From NCBI GenBank assembly GCA_965203435.1, contig CBDBCU010000002.1:372001-436000 (forward strand): 64,000 nt of DNA, read 5' to 3'. This stretch comes from CBDBCU01 sp965203435. Its GTDB lineage: Bacteria; Chloroflexota; Dehalococcoidia; Lucifugimonadales; UBA3495. Positions 32,692-40,538 of this stretch are shown piece by piece. The notes under the pieces were generated by a model. That model worked only from the letters and a program-made list of their open reading frames with translations, was not told the DNA's origin and did not search any database. Each line of letters begins with the position of its first letter. Positions within the stretch are counted from its first letter, which is position 1. Both the position numbers and the translations under genes were made by a program.

Positions 32692-34124
32692 CGTCGCCGA
32701 AACACCAGTTTAAGATGGGTATGGTCAAACCGGAACTTGTCCCGGATCCGGTTTTCCAGATAGCGCTGATAGGTAAAGTGTACCAGCCGGGGATTGTTGA
32801 CGGTAAAGAGAAAAGTGGGCGGATTTACGCCAACCTGATTGACCCGGTTAATCCGCAGAAACTCCCCCCGGCGGACGCCTTTGGCCTTGACCGGCGGCGG
32901 CGTATGGTCGGTCAACGCCTCGGCCAATAGATACTGCAAATCCCGCCCCGGAATCCACCGCATCCGTTCCTGCCACAATTCCAGGGCGGTGTTCAGCACC
33001 GGGGCAATGCCCTGGCGGTGCAGGGCCGAGGTAAAGCAGATGGGGACATAGGGCATAAAGTGGAGCCGTTCCTGCACCGTGGCGATGGCCTGTTCCCGGG
33101 CGTAGCGTTCCGTGGCCGGAATCAAATCCCACTTGTTGACCACGACAATAATGCCCCGGCCCATTTCCCAAGCCAAGCCGGCGATATGGGCATCCTGGGC
33201 GGTAGCCAGTTCGGCGGCGTCCGTTACCAGCAGGGCAATGTCGCTGCGGTTGACCGCATTGACGGCGCGCAGCACGCTGTATTTTTCGATGCCCGGCTTG
33301 ACCTGTCCGGGACGGCGGATGCCGGCGGTGTCAATCAGGGTCATCGGCCGTTCCCGGTAGGTCATGGCCGTGTCCAGGGCATCCCGGGTCGTGCCGGCCA
33401 CCGGGCTGACGATGGCCCGTTCCGCGCCGAGGATGGCGTTCAGCAGCATGGACTTGCCCACATTGGTGCGGCCGACAATGGACAAACGCATTTCCTGAGC
33501 GGCGGCCGGCCGCGCCGCTACCGGCTCCTCGACGCCGTCATCCATCCCATCCTCTACCGACTCCGGCCGATATTCCGGGGGCGGCAGGTGGAAAATGACC
33601 CGTTCCATCAGGTCATAGATGCCGTAGTTGTGGTAGGCGCTAATCATCACCGACTCGGCCAGGCCCAACTGGTAGAACTCGGCGGCCGCCGCTTCCCGGG
33701 CATCGTTGTCAATCTTGTTGACCGCCAGGATGACCGGCTGGGGGGAGCGGCGCAGGCGGTCGGCGATTTCGTAGTCGGTGGGGGTGAGGCCGGCGGCGGC
33801 ATCGGCGACAAACACAATCACATCCGCCGCCGCCATAGCCATATCCGCCTGTTCCTGCACCCTTTCCCGAATGTGGCCCTCCGGGGCCGCTTCCAAGCCG
33901 CCGGTATCCACCAGGATGAAGGGATAATCCTCCCAGACCGCTTCGGCCATAAGGCGGTCGCGGGTAGTGCCGGCCACCTCGGAAACGATGGCCTGCCGCC
34001 GGGCCAGGATGCGGTTGAACAGGGAGGATTTGCCCACATTAGGCCGTCCCACCACCGCCACGATGGGCTGGGGGCGGGCCGTTTGCGGGCTGATGCTGCT
34101 GTCGGTTTCTGCCATAGGAATCAT
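32688..34124 (-). CDS. der: Ribosome-associated GTPase Der (EngA)
   Basis: A double-GTPase protein needed for 50S subunit assembly. Domain 1 has GRPNVGKSSLFNRIL, DTGGLE and NKID; domain 2 (from about residue 215) has GRTNVGKSMLLNAIL, DTAGIRRPG and NKWDLIP. A KH-like C-terminal domain ends with FDHTHLKLVFRRR. The linker between the GTPase domains is acidic (ESVEDGMDDGVEEP). At 478 residues it has normal length. plsY overlaps its end, so both are probably in one operon. Confidence 0.96.
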   Translation of the reverse strand: MIPMAETDSSISPQTARPQPIVAVVGRPNVGKSSLFNRILARRQAIVSEVAGTTRDRLMAEAVWEDYPFILVDTGGLEAAPEGHIRERVQEQADMAMAAADVIVFVADAAAGLTPTDYEIADRLRRSPQPVILAVNKIDNDAREAAAAEFYQLGLAESVMISAYHNYGIYDLMERVIFHLPPPEYRPESVEDGMDDGVEEPVAARPAAAQEMRLSIVGRTNVGKSMLLNAILGAERAIVSPVAGTTRDALDTAMTYRERPMTLIDTAGIRRPGQVKPGIEKYSVLRAVNAVNRSDIALLVTDAAELATAQDAHIAGLAWEMGRGIIVVVNKWDLIPATERYAREQAIATVQERLHFMPYVPICFTSALHRQGIAPVLNTALELWQERMRWIPGRDLQYLLAEALTDHTPPPVKAKGVRRGEFLRINRVNQVGVNPPTFLFTVNNPRLVHFTYQRYLENRIRDKFRFDHTHLKLVFRRR

Positions 34125-34146
34125 AGTATTTCCTGATACCGTCGGA

Positions 34147-34344
34147 TTAGGCGGCCGTGCCCTTGCGCCGCCCGTTCTTGCGGCGGCTTTCGCGGCTTTC
34201 CAGGAGAAAGTCCCGGATTTGCGCCGGGGTAGCGTCCGGGTTTTCCGCGATGAAATTCAGGACTTTGGCGTCAACTCGCGCTTGGCCTTCAGAGTAGCCG
34301 GCCAAGTACCGCTTTTTGAGAAAGGCATCCGCCGTCCATACCAT
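34147..34344 (-). CDS. Small hypothetical protein, paralogue C of a tandem set
   Basis: A 65-residue protein: MVWTADAFLKKRYLAGYSEG, then FIAENPDATPAQIRDFLLES and a basic tail SRRKNGRRKGTAA. It closely matches its upstream neighbour and the end of the protein at 34645. The start is set by GGAGG, 8-9 bp upstream. The second part looks like a small helical bundle. No known family was recognised. Confidence 0.6.
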   Translation of the reverse strand: MVWTADAFLKKRYLAGYSEGQARVDAKVLNFIAENPDATPAQIRDFLLESRESRRKNGRRKGTAA

Positions 34345-34397
34345 TTTGACAACCTCCGGAGTTAGGATAAGCGGCCGGAGCCGGGTTGACGGCGCGG

Positions 34398-34595
34398 CTA
34401 CGCGGCTTTGCCATCCCGCCGGTTCCGGCGGCTCTGGTTGAGGAATTCCCGCACATCCGCAGCGGTGGCCTCGGGATGTTCCTCGAGGAACTTGCGGATT
34501 TGGGCCTCTTTCCGGGCCTCGCCGCGAGCCTCGCCGACTTCTTTGCCGGCTTGGTAGCGTTTCTGGAGAAAGGCATCCGCCGTCCATACCATTTT
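34398..34595 (-). CDS. Small hypothetical protein, paralogue B of a tandem set
   Basis: A 65-residue protein: MVWTADAFLQKRYQAGKEVG, acidic/basic coiled stretch EARGEARKEAQIRKFLEEHPEAT, then AADVREFLNQSRRNRRDGKAA. The frame is open upstream through codons for PEVVK, but those same bases (CCGGAGGTGGTCAAA) supply a well-placed ribosome-binding site for the ATG at 34595. It looks like a copy of the C-terminal half of the next gene upstream. Confidence 0.6.
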   Translation of the reverse strand, partial: KMVWTADAFLQKRYQAGKEVGEARGEARKEAQIRKFLEEHPEATAADVREFLNQSRRNRRDGKAA

Positions 34596-34644
34596 GACCA
34601 CCTCCGGGTTCAGGATAAGCGGCCTAGCCGGGTTGCCGGCGCGG

Positions 34645-35049
34645 CTACTCGGCCTTGCCGTTGCGTCCGTTGTCACTCCCCTGACGCAGGTGTTCCATCA
34701 CCTGCTCCAGAGTCATCTCCGGGTGTTTCTCGATGAACTTCATGAGTTCGGCCCGCTCCTCCGTGCGGCCGTCCTCTTTGCCGGCCTGGTAGCGTTTGTT
34801 GAGGAAAGTTTCGGCCAACACTTTGACCACCTCCGGGGAGTAGATGAATATGGTAATCAGGATGGCGGCGGTGGCGGCGCCGCTGGTGATGATGTCCTGG
34901 GTCGGATTATACCAGTGCTGCCCGCTCCAGTCCTTGACGGTCAACACCAGCCAGGCATTGACCGCCAGGGAAAGGATGCCCAGCAGGGCGGAGGTCAGCA
35001 GTTTCCCGGCATCCCGCAGCCGACGCAGCAGGTCTTTGACTTTTTTCAT
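34645..35049 (-). CDS. Small membrane protein, paralogue A of a tandem set
   Basis: A 134-residue protein with two hydrophobic segments (about residues 15-38, KLLTSALLGILSLAVNAWLVL, and 54-72, SGAATAAILITIFIY). A soluble tail follows, starting SPEVVKVLAETFLNKRYQAG, then ELMKFIEKHPEMTLEQVMEHL. The tail is the part shared with the two shorter genes downstream. It is probably the ancestral, membrane-anchored form. No known domain recognised. Confidence 0.6.
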   Translation of the reverse strand: MKKVKDLLRRLRDAGKLLTSALLGILSLAVNAWLVLTVKDWSGQHWYNPTQDIITSGAATAAILITIFIYSPEVVKVLAETFLNKRYQAGKEDGRTEERAELMKFIEKHPEMTLEQVMEHLRQGSDNGRNGKAE

Positions 35050-35085
35050 TATATCACTCTTTGGGGCGCGTTGCTGGCTTTGACC

Positions 35086-35246
35086 AGGGGGCGTCCTTCA
35101 ACAAGTTCAGGATGAGCGGATGGTCGGTTCAGCGTGTCCTTTAACAAGTTCCGGGTGCGCGGAGGGCCGGTTCCAGGCAGCCCTCCCTAAGTCCAGGATA
35201 ACCGGGTAGCCGGTTCAGGATACCCGGCGGCCGGGTTCAGGATGAC
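35086..35246. repeat. Cluster of degenerate R2 elements
   Basis: Begins GTCCTTCAACAAGTTCAGGA and continues with three or four decayed copies ending GGTTCAGGATGACCC; it fills the space before argF's stop. Confidence 0.65.
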
Positions 35247-35247
35247 C

Positions 35248-36174
35248 CTAACGCCCCGTCAGCAAATGCTCCAGCAGGGCTTGCTGGGCCGGCTTGCGGT
35301 TGTGGGCCTGGGCGTAGGCAACGGATTGGGGATGTTCCAGCATCCCCGGAGGGACTTCCTCGCCGTAGTGGGCCGGCATATCGTGCATAAAGTTGGCGGT
35401 GGGTTTGGCCTGGGCCAGCAGAGCCGGATCCACGGTGTAGCCCTGAAAAGCCTCCAGCCGCAATCCCCGTTCCGCCTCGTCCCCCATACTGGTCCAGACA
35501 TCGGTATAAACCAGGTCGGCATCCCGCACGGCGGCCGCCGGGTCGCGCAATGCCTGCACTGTTGCCGCGCCATCGCCCCTTTCCTGCGCCCGTTCCAAGG
35601 TGGCGGCGTCCAATTCGTAGCCTGGCGGGGTAGCGATGCGGAAATTCATCCCCAGGGCGGGCAGGGCCAGGGCCAGGCTGCGGGCCACATTGTTGCCATC
35701 GCCAATGTAAGCCAGCTGCCGCCCGGCCAGGCCGCCCTGATATTCGACGATGGTGGTCAAGTCGGCCAAGATCTGGCAGGGATGTTCCCAGTCGGACAGG
35801 GCATTGACCACCGGCACGGCGGCATATTCGGCCAATTCCCGCAGGCTGCGGTGGGAGTTGACCCGGGCCACAATGCAGTCCACATAGCCGGACAAAACCC
35901 GGGCCACATCGGACACCGGCTCCCGGACGCCCAAGCCCACTTCCTCCGGCCCCAGGTAAAGCCCATAGCCGCCCAACTCCTGGATGCCCACCATAAAGCT
36001 GGTTTTGGTGCGGAGGGAGGGTTTTTCGAAAAGCAGGGCAATGCTTTTGCCGCCCAGGGCCGGGGCGGCGGCCCGGGCCGCCGGGGATTTCAGTTCTAAA
36101 GCCCGGCGGATCAGGCCCTGGGTATCCGCCGGGGTCAGGTCGGTAACGGAAAGAAAATGCGGATTGCTTGGCAT
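35248..36174 (-). CDS. argF: Ornithine carbamoyltransferase
   Basis: Forms citrulline from ornithine and carbamoyl phosphate. The start at 36174 follows a GGAGG box by 10 bp and gives 308 residues, the family norm. Seen motifs are FEKPSLRTKTSF (carbamoyl-phosphate loop), HPCQILADLTT, GDGNNVARSL and DVWTSMGDE (ornithine SMG loop). The normally near-invariant HCLP motif reads MHDMPAHYGEEV here, so the catalytic Cys is replaced by Asp. This may be a lineage variant, a related transcarbamylase, or an inactive enzyme. It is not next to other arginine genes. Confidence 0.88.
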   Translation of the reverse strand: MPSNPHFLSVTDLTPADTQGLIRRALELKSPAARAAAPALGGKSIALLFEKPSLRTKTSFMVGIQELGGYGLYLGPEEVGLGVREPVSDVARVLSGYVDCIVARVNSHRSLRELAEYAAVPVVNALSDWEHPCQILADLTTIVEYQGGLAGRQLAYIGDGNNVARSLALALPALGMNFRIATPPGYELDAATLERAQERGDGAATVQALRDPAAAVRDADLVYTDVWTSMGDEAERGLRLEAFQGYTVDPALLAQAKPTANFMHDMPAHYGEEVPPGMLEHPQSVAYAQAHNRKPAQQALLEHLLTGR

Positions 36175-36204
36175 ATTATTTTCAACCTCCGGGAATGGGG
36201 GAAT

Positions 36205-36213
36205 AGTATAGCA
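36205..36213 (-). promoter_or_regulatory. Extended -10 promoter of argF
   Basis: Minus-strand TGCTATACT, 31 bp before the ATG; no clear -35. Confidence 0.5.
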
Positions 36214-36239
36214 AAAATTGCCGCCCGAATAGGGCGGCA
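36211..36239 (-). terminator. Terminator-like hairpin just upstream of argF promoter
   Basis: Minus-strand TGCCGCCC-TATTC-GGGCGGCA followed by ATTTTT: an 8-bp GC stem with a T run. It would stop transcription entering argF from upstream, or act as an attenuator if a start site lies further upstream. Confidence 0.45.
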
Positions 36240-36246
36240 GCAGACC

Positions 36247-36290
36247 CCCAAAATCCGGTCTATCCGGTCTATCCGGTCTATCCATGTTAA
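36247..36290. repeat. R3 half-element
   Basis: One arm with three GGTCTATCC units, ending CTATCCATGTTAAT; the partner arm is missing. Confidence 0.65.
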
Positions 36291-36325
36291 TTAAAATTCC
36301 TTAGGAAAATCGCCCCGAAAATGCC

Positions 36326-36354
36326 TTGACCTATCCCTCAACCGGGTTTATACT
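36326..36354 (+). promoter_or_regulatory. Sigma70-type promoter of the secreted-protein gene
   Basis: TTGACC (36326-36331), 17-bp spacer, TATACT (36349-36354); the ATG is 46 bp downstream. Confidence 0.65.
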
Positions 36355-36399
36355 GGTTAGCAATCCCAGCCCCCTAACCTCAGCCGCGAGGAAATTGCC

Positions 36400-37316
36400 A
36401 TGTCCCTACGCAATGCAGTGGTCGCCCTTGCCTTTCTAATGGCATTTTTCGCAGGGGGGGGGGGTATCCATCAGCCCAAGCCCGGGCCATCCCCTGGGAC
36501 TGCACCGATTGGCAAGCCTTTGCCCACGCCGACCGGACTACCGCCATCCTGGAATCCCTGGCCGAAAACCGCGGCAAGACCCTTTACTGCGGCATCGACC
36601 AGTCCGACACTTTCAGCAAAGCGGAAACCTGGGCGGCCGGGAAAGACCGCAACGAGCGGGATGACACCGTCTATTTCGGGGAACGCGGCCAATTCCGCGG
36701 CTTTATCGCGGCGCAAGAGGGCTGGCTGACCGAGGGGGAATCCGGCGTTACCGGGGTAAGCATTGACCGCATCTTTGAGTTTCCCCGGGAGGAACGGCGG
36801 CGCACCAAGCGGGTTAAACGGATTAGAGTCGGCAGCGGCGACCTGGCCACGGATACTTGCCCGGATCCGGATTCCCGGGAGGCCGGCAATCCGCAGCCCG
36901 GCAGCCTGATTTGCTCCGGCTGGGGAACGGCGACCGGTAGCTCGAGTCCTGAAACAACCGTGATAGGGATTTCCGAGGTTAGTTGGGCTAACGGCCAGGA
37001 TAGCGGCAGCCGGCCGATTGGTGGCTGGCAGCTTGCCTGGCGAACCTTTCCCAGCGCGGATTTCTGGCAAACACGGGCGGAAGCGGCGGCGGTCAGCGCT
37101 TGCCGGTCTCGAGGGGCCAAGTATGTCGCCGGCAGCGCCACTTTCGGCCCGGGACACAGTGATTTCTCCCGCTCCGGCGTCAATCGCGGGGAAGGACTGG
37201 GCTGGTTTTACCGGGATATCGAAGAAGTCGCCCCAGCCCAATTTAATTACCAAGCCCGGCAAAGCCGCACCTGGACGGCCACCTGCAAGAAAACCATCCG
37301 CCGCACCCGGAAGTAG
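36400..37316 (+). CDS. Secreted hypothetical protein, frame-interrupted at a poly-G tract
   Basis: Starts MSLRNAVVALAFLMAFFAGG, a clear signal peptide, after a GAGG box. At 36454-36464 an 11-G run puts the signal peptide and the rest of the protein in different frames; 9 or 12 G would join them. After the run, the frame stays open for about 284 codons (YPSAQARAIPWDCTDW to KKTIRRTRK), with coding-like codon use and an AQA signal-cleavage-like site. The mature part has several Cys, is basic at its end (WTATCKKTIRRTRK), and matches no family I recognise. The intact promoter suggests a live gene; phase variation, a fresh mutation or a sequencing error are all possible. Confidence 0.6.
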
Positions 37317-37333
37317 GGGGGCGGCGCCTCTCT

Positions 37334-37545
37334 ACCGTCATTCCCGCGTAAGCGGGAATCCGGCGGCGGTTGGCGGGCAAGGGGCGGGTCTTTTCAATAC
37401 CGTTCGGGATTCCCGCTTGCGCGGGAAGGACGGTAGAGGGGGCGGCCGCATCCGCACCATCCCGCTCACCCTGAACTGGGGCCGCCCTATTCCGCTCACC
37501 CGGAACTTCCCTATCCGTTCATCCTGAACATCGTTGAAGGATGGG
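37334..37545. repeat. R1 inverted pair and R2 element
   Basis: R1 pair at 37334-37434, then R2-like CATCCTGAACATCGTTGAAGG at about 37520. Together they fill most of the 338-bp gap; nothing else is seen. Confidence 0.8.
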
Positions 37546-37654
37546 CGGATAGGCAGCCCCCCTTTAACATTGGCGGCGTTGCTGGTATGATGGCGGGGCG
37601 CGGTTTTTCCGCCGACCGCGGGCCGCGCAGTTTGACCAGGGAGGTTAGCAAGCT

Positions 37655-38011
37655 ATGGTCAGCTTGAATCCGGAAATCGTCCCGGGAATTGCCGGGCAGA
37701 AAGAAACCACGGTCGACTCGAGTAATGTGGCCGGCCATGTGGATCGGTTCAGCACGCCGTCAATGATCAGCCTGATGGAGCAGGCGGCTACGGATGCCAT
37801 TGCCCCCTACCTGGCGGCCGGGCATATTTCCGTGGGCTTTGAGGTGCACGTGCGGCATCTGGCCCCGTCGGATATTGGGGCCACGATTATCGCCCAGGCC
37901 GAGGTTTTGGAAGTCAGCCGCAACCGGGTGACTTTTCAGGTGGCGGCGTATGATGGCGACCGGAAAATCGGCGAGGGAACGCACCAGCGGGCGGTAATTG
38001 CGCGGAGTTAA
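37655..38011 (+). CDS. FlK-like hotdog-fold thioesterase
   Basis: A 118-residue hotdog protein, probably hydrolysing an acyl-CoA. It has STPSMISLMEQAATDAIAPYL (the active-site helix with Glu), SVGFEVHVRHLAPSDIGATII, and the final strand GEGTHQRAVIA with the conserved His. The pattern matches the fluoroacetyl-CoA thioesterase-like family, whose members often lack a known substrate. A GGGAGG box lies 12-14 bp upstream. It is monocistronic. Confidence 0.82.
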   Translation: MVSLNPEIVPGIAGQKETTVDSSNVAGHVDRFSTPSMISLMEQAATDAIAPYLAAGHISVGFEVHVRHLAPSDIGATIIAQAEVLEVSRNRVTFQVAAYDGDRKIGEGTHQRAVIARS

Positions 38012-38063
38012 GGCCAATCCTGGCGGCTCCGGGATAAAACCGGCCGCCGCCCGGCCGGGCGGG

Positions 38064-38633
38064 TCAAGAGAAAATTTCCCGCACCGGCAGCCGCCAGCCG
38101 GGAACTACGCCGCCGCCGCCGATGGTGTCCGATTCGGTCAAGGTCAACGGAGTTTGGCCGGGCTGATGGACGGTTACGGTACGGGCATTGGCCCGGGGGT
38201 TGACTACCAGGACCATCCCGGCCCCGGCGGCCAGCCATTCGTCCACCTTTGCCGACACCGCCGCCATTCGGTCGGTGGGGGAAAGGATTTCCACGACCAA
38301 ATCCGGCGCGCCGGGCCAGAACCCTTCCACTGGCCCCATAGCGTCGACCCTTTCCTGCCGAATAAAGGACAAATCGGGGACGCGCACCGTGTCGGGATGG
38401 GAACTCAGCAAGTACCCGGCCGCGGCGATATAAAGCTCGCCGAGGTTATTATCCGCCACATAGCGGCTCAGGGAACGGTCGATCCGGTGGGCCAGGTTTC
38501 CGTGACGCATTCCGGCCGGGGCCATCTTTCGCAGCTCTCCTTGGACCAGTTCGTAGCAGTGACCGTCCTCGGGCCGGCGCAGCAGTTCCGCGGCGGTCAG
38601 CCGCTGTCCGGCCCGGGCCACTTGTTCCACCAT
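38064..38633 (-). CDS. Uma2-family putative endonuclease
   Basis: A PD-(D/E)XK-fold protein of 189 residues: YELVQGELRKMAPAG, then VRVPDLSFIRQER, PDLVVEILSPTDRMAAVSAKVDEWLAAG and VVNPRANARTVTVH. The E-P-D-E-K pattern of Uma2 is present (E in ELVQGEL, PDL, VEILSP, K). Uma2 proteins are abundant in cyanobacteria and Chloroflexota and of unknown role. It is transcribed alone. Confidence 0.85.
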   Translation of the reverse strand: MVEQVARAGQRLTAAELLRRPEDGHCYELVQGELRKMAPAGMRHGNLAHRIDRSLSRYVADNNLGELYIAAAGYLLSSHPDTVRVPDLSFIRQERVDAMGPVEGFWPGAPDLVVEILSPTDRMAAVSAKVDEWLAAGAGMVLVVNPRANARTVTVHQPGQTPLTLTESDTIGGGGVVPGWRLPVREIFS

Positions 38634-38703
38634 AGTTCTGCCCTCCCGGTTCGCGGTGTCTTTGAGGATTGATTATAACACGGGGAAAGCGGGGCCATAG
38701 CAA

Positions 38704-39059
38704 TCGTCCTTCCCGCCATCCCCCACCGTCATTCCCGCGTAAGCGGGAATCCCGAAATGCCCGCCCTCTCTACCGTCATTCCCGCCATCCCCCACCGTCA
38801 TTCCCGCGTAAGCGGGAATCCCGAAATGCCCGCCCCGGATACCGTCCTTCCCGCCATCCCCCACCGTCATTCCCGCGCAAGCGGGAATCCCACGGTGGCT
38901 TACCAAGACTGCGGCATTATAAGGCATTACCGTTCGGGATTCCCGCTTACTAGGGAATGACGGTAGAGGCGGCCGGGAAGGACGGTAGAGTGGGGGCGGG
39001 CAATGATGGTAGAGCCGGCAAGCCACCGCGGGATTCCCGCTTACGCGGGAATGACGGTT
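38704..39059. repeat. Composite R1 cluster
   Basis: At least three left-type arms (near 38728, 38799, 38868) and two right-type arms (38938 and 39031). Two left units repeat as a 70-71 bp tandem containing CCCGAAATGCCCGCC. One right arm is mutated (CTTACTAGGGAATGACGGT). It occupies most of the 38634-39218 gap. Confidence 0.85.
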
Positions 39060-39119
39060 GCTATTTGCCATTGCCCGGCTTGATGTTCGCGGCGCTGCCG
39101 GAGGGAAAGCCGTTGCCCA

Positions 39120-39157
39120 AAAGAACCGGGGCGGGTCTTTATGAAACCCGCCCCGGC
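39120..39157 (-). terminator. Terminator of the NHL/DUF1501/DUF1800 operon
   Basis: A perfect 11-bp stem CCGGGGCGGGT/ACCCGCCCCGG with a 9-base loop, flanked by T-rich sequence on both strands; about 60 bp past the NHL stop. Confidence 0.7.
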
Positions 39158-39218
39158 TTTTAGCCCTTGCGCCGGCGGCCGGACGGCTGTCGGCCGCCCC
39201 GCCGCCGGCTTATGGTCC

Positions 39219-40250
39219 CTACAGGTTAATCTGCGGGTCCATATAGGCGTGGTCTTTTTCGTAAATCTGGACCCGGTTGCGGGCGGTGTCGCAGATGAAC
39301 AGGCGATTGCTTTCCCGGTCGTAGGCGCAGGCTACCGGCTTGACGAACTTGCGCTGCTGTTCGTACAGGTCGGGAACGCGGCGGCGGGCCTTGACCATAT
39401 CCGGGTTGGCATCCAGCCCCATCTGGCCCCACTTGGAAATATCCACCGCATCGCCCTCCAGATAGGCAATGGGCTTGGCCTCCGGATCGTAGATGACCAC
39501 CCGGTCATTCATCCAGTCCACCACATAGACATCGCCATCGCCGTCCACGCAGACGCCGCTGGGATGGTTCAGGGCGTCCCGGCCGTTGATTTCGTGGGCA
39601 AAGCTGCGGAGCAGAGTGCCGCCGGGCGTGAACTTCTGCACCCGATTGTTGCCCCAGTCGGCGATGAACAGGTCGCCGTTGCCGTCAATGGTAAGGCCGT
39701 TGGGCATATCCAGCTGATCCTCGCCGTCGCCTTTGCTGCCGAAACCGCCCAGGTAGTGGCCGTCTTTGCTGAACTGCTGGACGCGGCTGTTAAAGGAATT
39801 GACCACCCACAGGTTGTCGTCGGCGTCAAAGGCCAGGCCGGCCGGGCCGTTCAGTTCCCCCGGGCCGTCGCCCTTCTGCCCCCAACCGCCGATGGCCGCG
39901 CCGTCGGCGTCAAAAATGGCAATGCGGCACTGCCATTCGTCGGAAACATAGACATTGCCGGCGGAATCCAGGGCTACGCCGGAAAGCCAGGTAAAGGTGG
40001 TGGGTTCGTCGGAGCCGTAGGCCAGGCCCTGGCGGCCGAACTCCCCCAGGAAATCCTGTTCCACGGTGAACTTGGTAATGCGGATGCCGCCGGGATTCTG
40101 CTCGGTGGCGCGGTTGGTGGCGTAGAGGACGCCCTCTTTGCCCACGGCGATGCCGACGGGCTGGCTGAAGCCCATGCCGGCGGCGCCGTTGCGGCCGATG
40201 TTATGGGAATAGAGCCAGGCGCGCCCGGCGGCTACGGTGTTCTGAGCCAT
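39219..40250 (-). CDS. NHL-repeat beta-propeller protein
   Basis: A 343-residue six-bladed propeller. Repeats include PVGIAVGKEGVLYATN, LSGVALDSAGNVYVSDEW, PAGLAFDADDNLWVVNSFNSRVQQF, PNGLTIDGNGDLFIADWGNNRVQKF and PSGVCVDGDGDVYVVDWMNDRVVIY. There is no signal peptide. It follows DUF1501 and DUF1800 proteins in one operon; this trio is frequent in marine Chloroflexota and planctomycetes, with unknown role. A CAGGAGG box precedes the ATG. Confidence 0.88.
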   Translation of the reverse strand: MAQNTVAAGRAWLYSHNIGRNGAAGMGFSQPVGIAVGKEGVLYATNRATEQNPGGIRITKFTVEQDFLGEFGRQGLAYGSDEPTTFTWLSGVALDSAGNVYVSDEWQCRIAIFDADGAAIGGWGQKGDGPGELNGPAGLAFDADDNLWVVNSFNSRVQQFSKDGHYLGGFGSKGDGEDQLDMPNGLTIDGNGDLFIADWGNNRVQKFTPGGTLLRSFAHEINGRDALNHPSGVCVDGDGDVYVVDWMNDRVVIYDPEAKPIAYLEGDAVDISKWGQMGLDANPDMVKARRRVPDLYEQQRKFVKPVACAYDRESNRLFICDTARNRVQIYEKDHAYMDPQINL

Positions 40251-40305
40251 TTTGTGCCTCCTGTTAGGGATGGGAATTTGGGCAATCCGGCAACGGATTC
40301 CGAGC

Positions 40306-40422
40306 TATCCTTCAACAAGTTCAGGATGAGCGGAATTGCTGCCGGGTTTCCGGCAATGGATTCCGGGCAACCTTGCAACCCGTTCCGGGCAATCCTTCAA
40401 CAAGTTCAGGATGAGCGGATTT
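40306..40422. repeat. Two R2 elements
   Basis: CATCCTTCAACAAGTTCAGG-type copies (R2 reversed) at about 40309 and 40394, within a duplicated 85-bp segment, between the DUF1501 and NHL genes. Confidence 0.8.
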
Positions 40423-40538
40423 GTTGCCGGGAAAAGAGGCCGGGGAACCGTCCCTGCGGGAAAGTTCACCCGGCCCCAAGTACCTGTGGTTTGCTTGGTT
40501 TGCCCTGGCGGGCGCCGGGTCAGCATACCCGGGACGGG

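Noticed and set aside
36471..37262. A 263-codon minus-strand frame opposite the frameshifted secreted gene
   Set aside because: The plus strand has promoter, ribosome-binding site, signal peptide and better codon usage; the minus frame has none.
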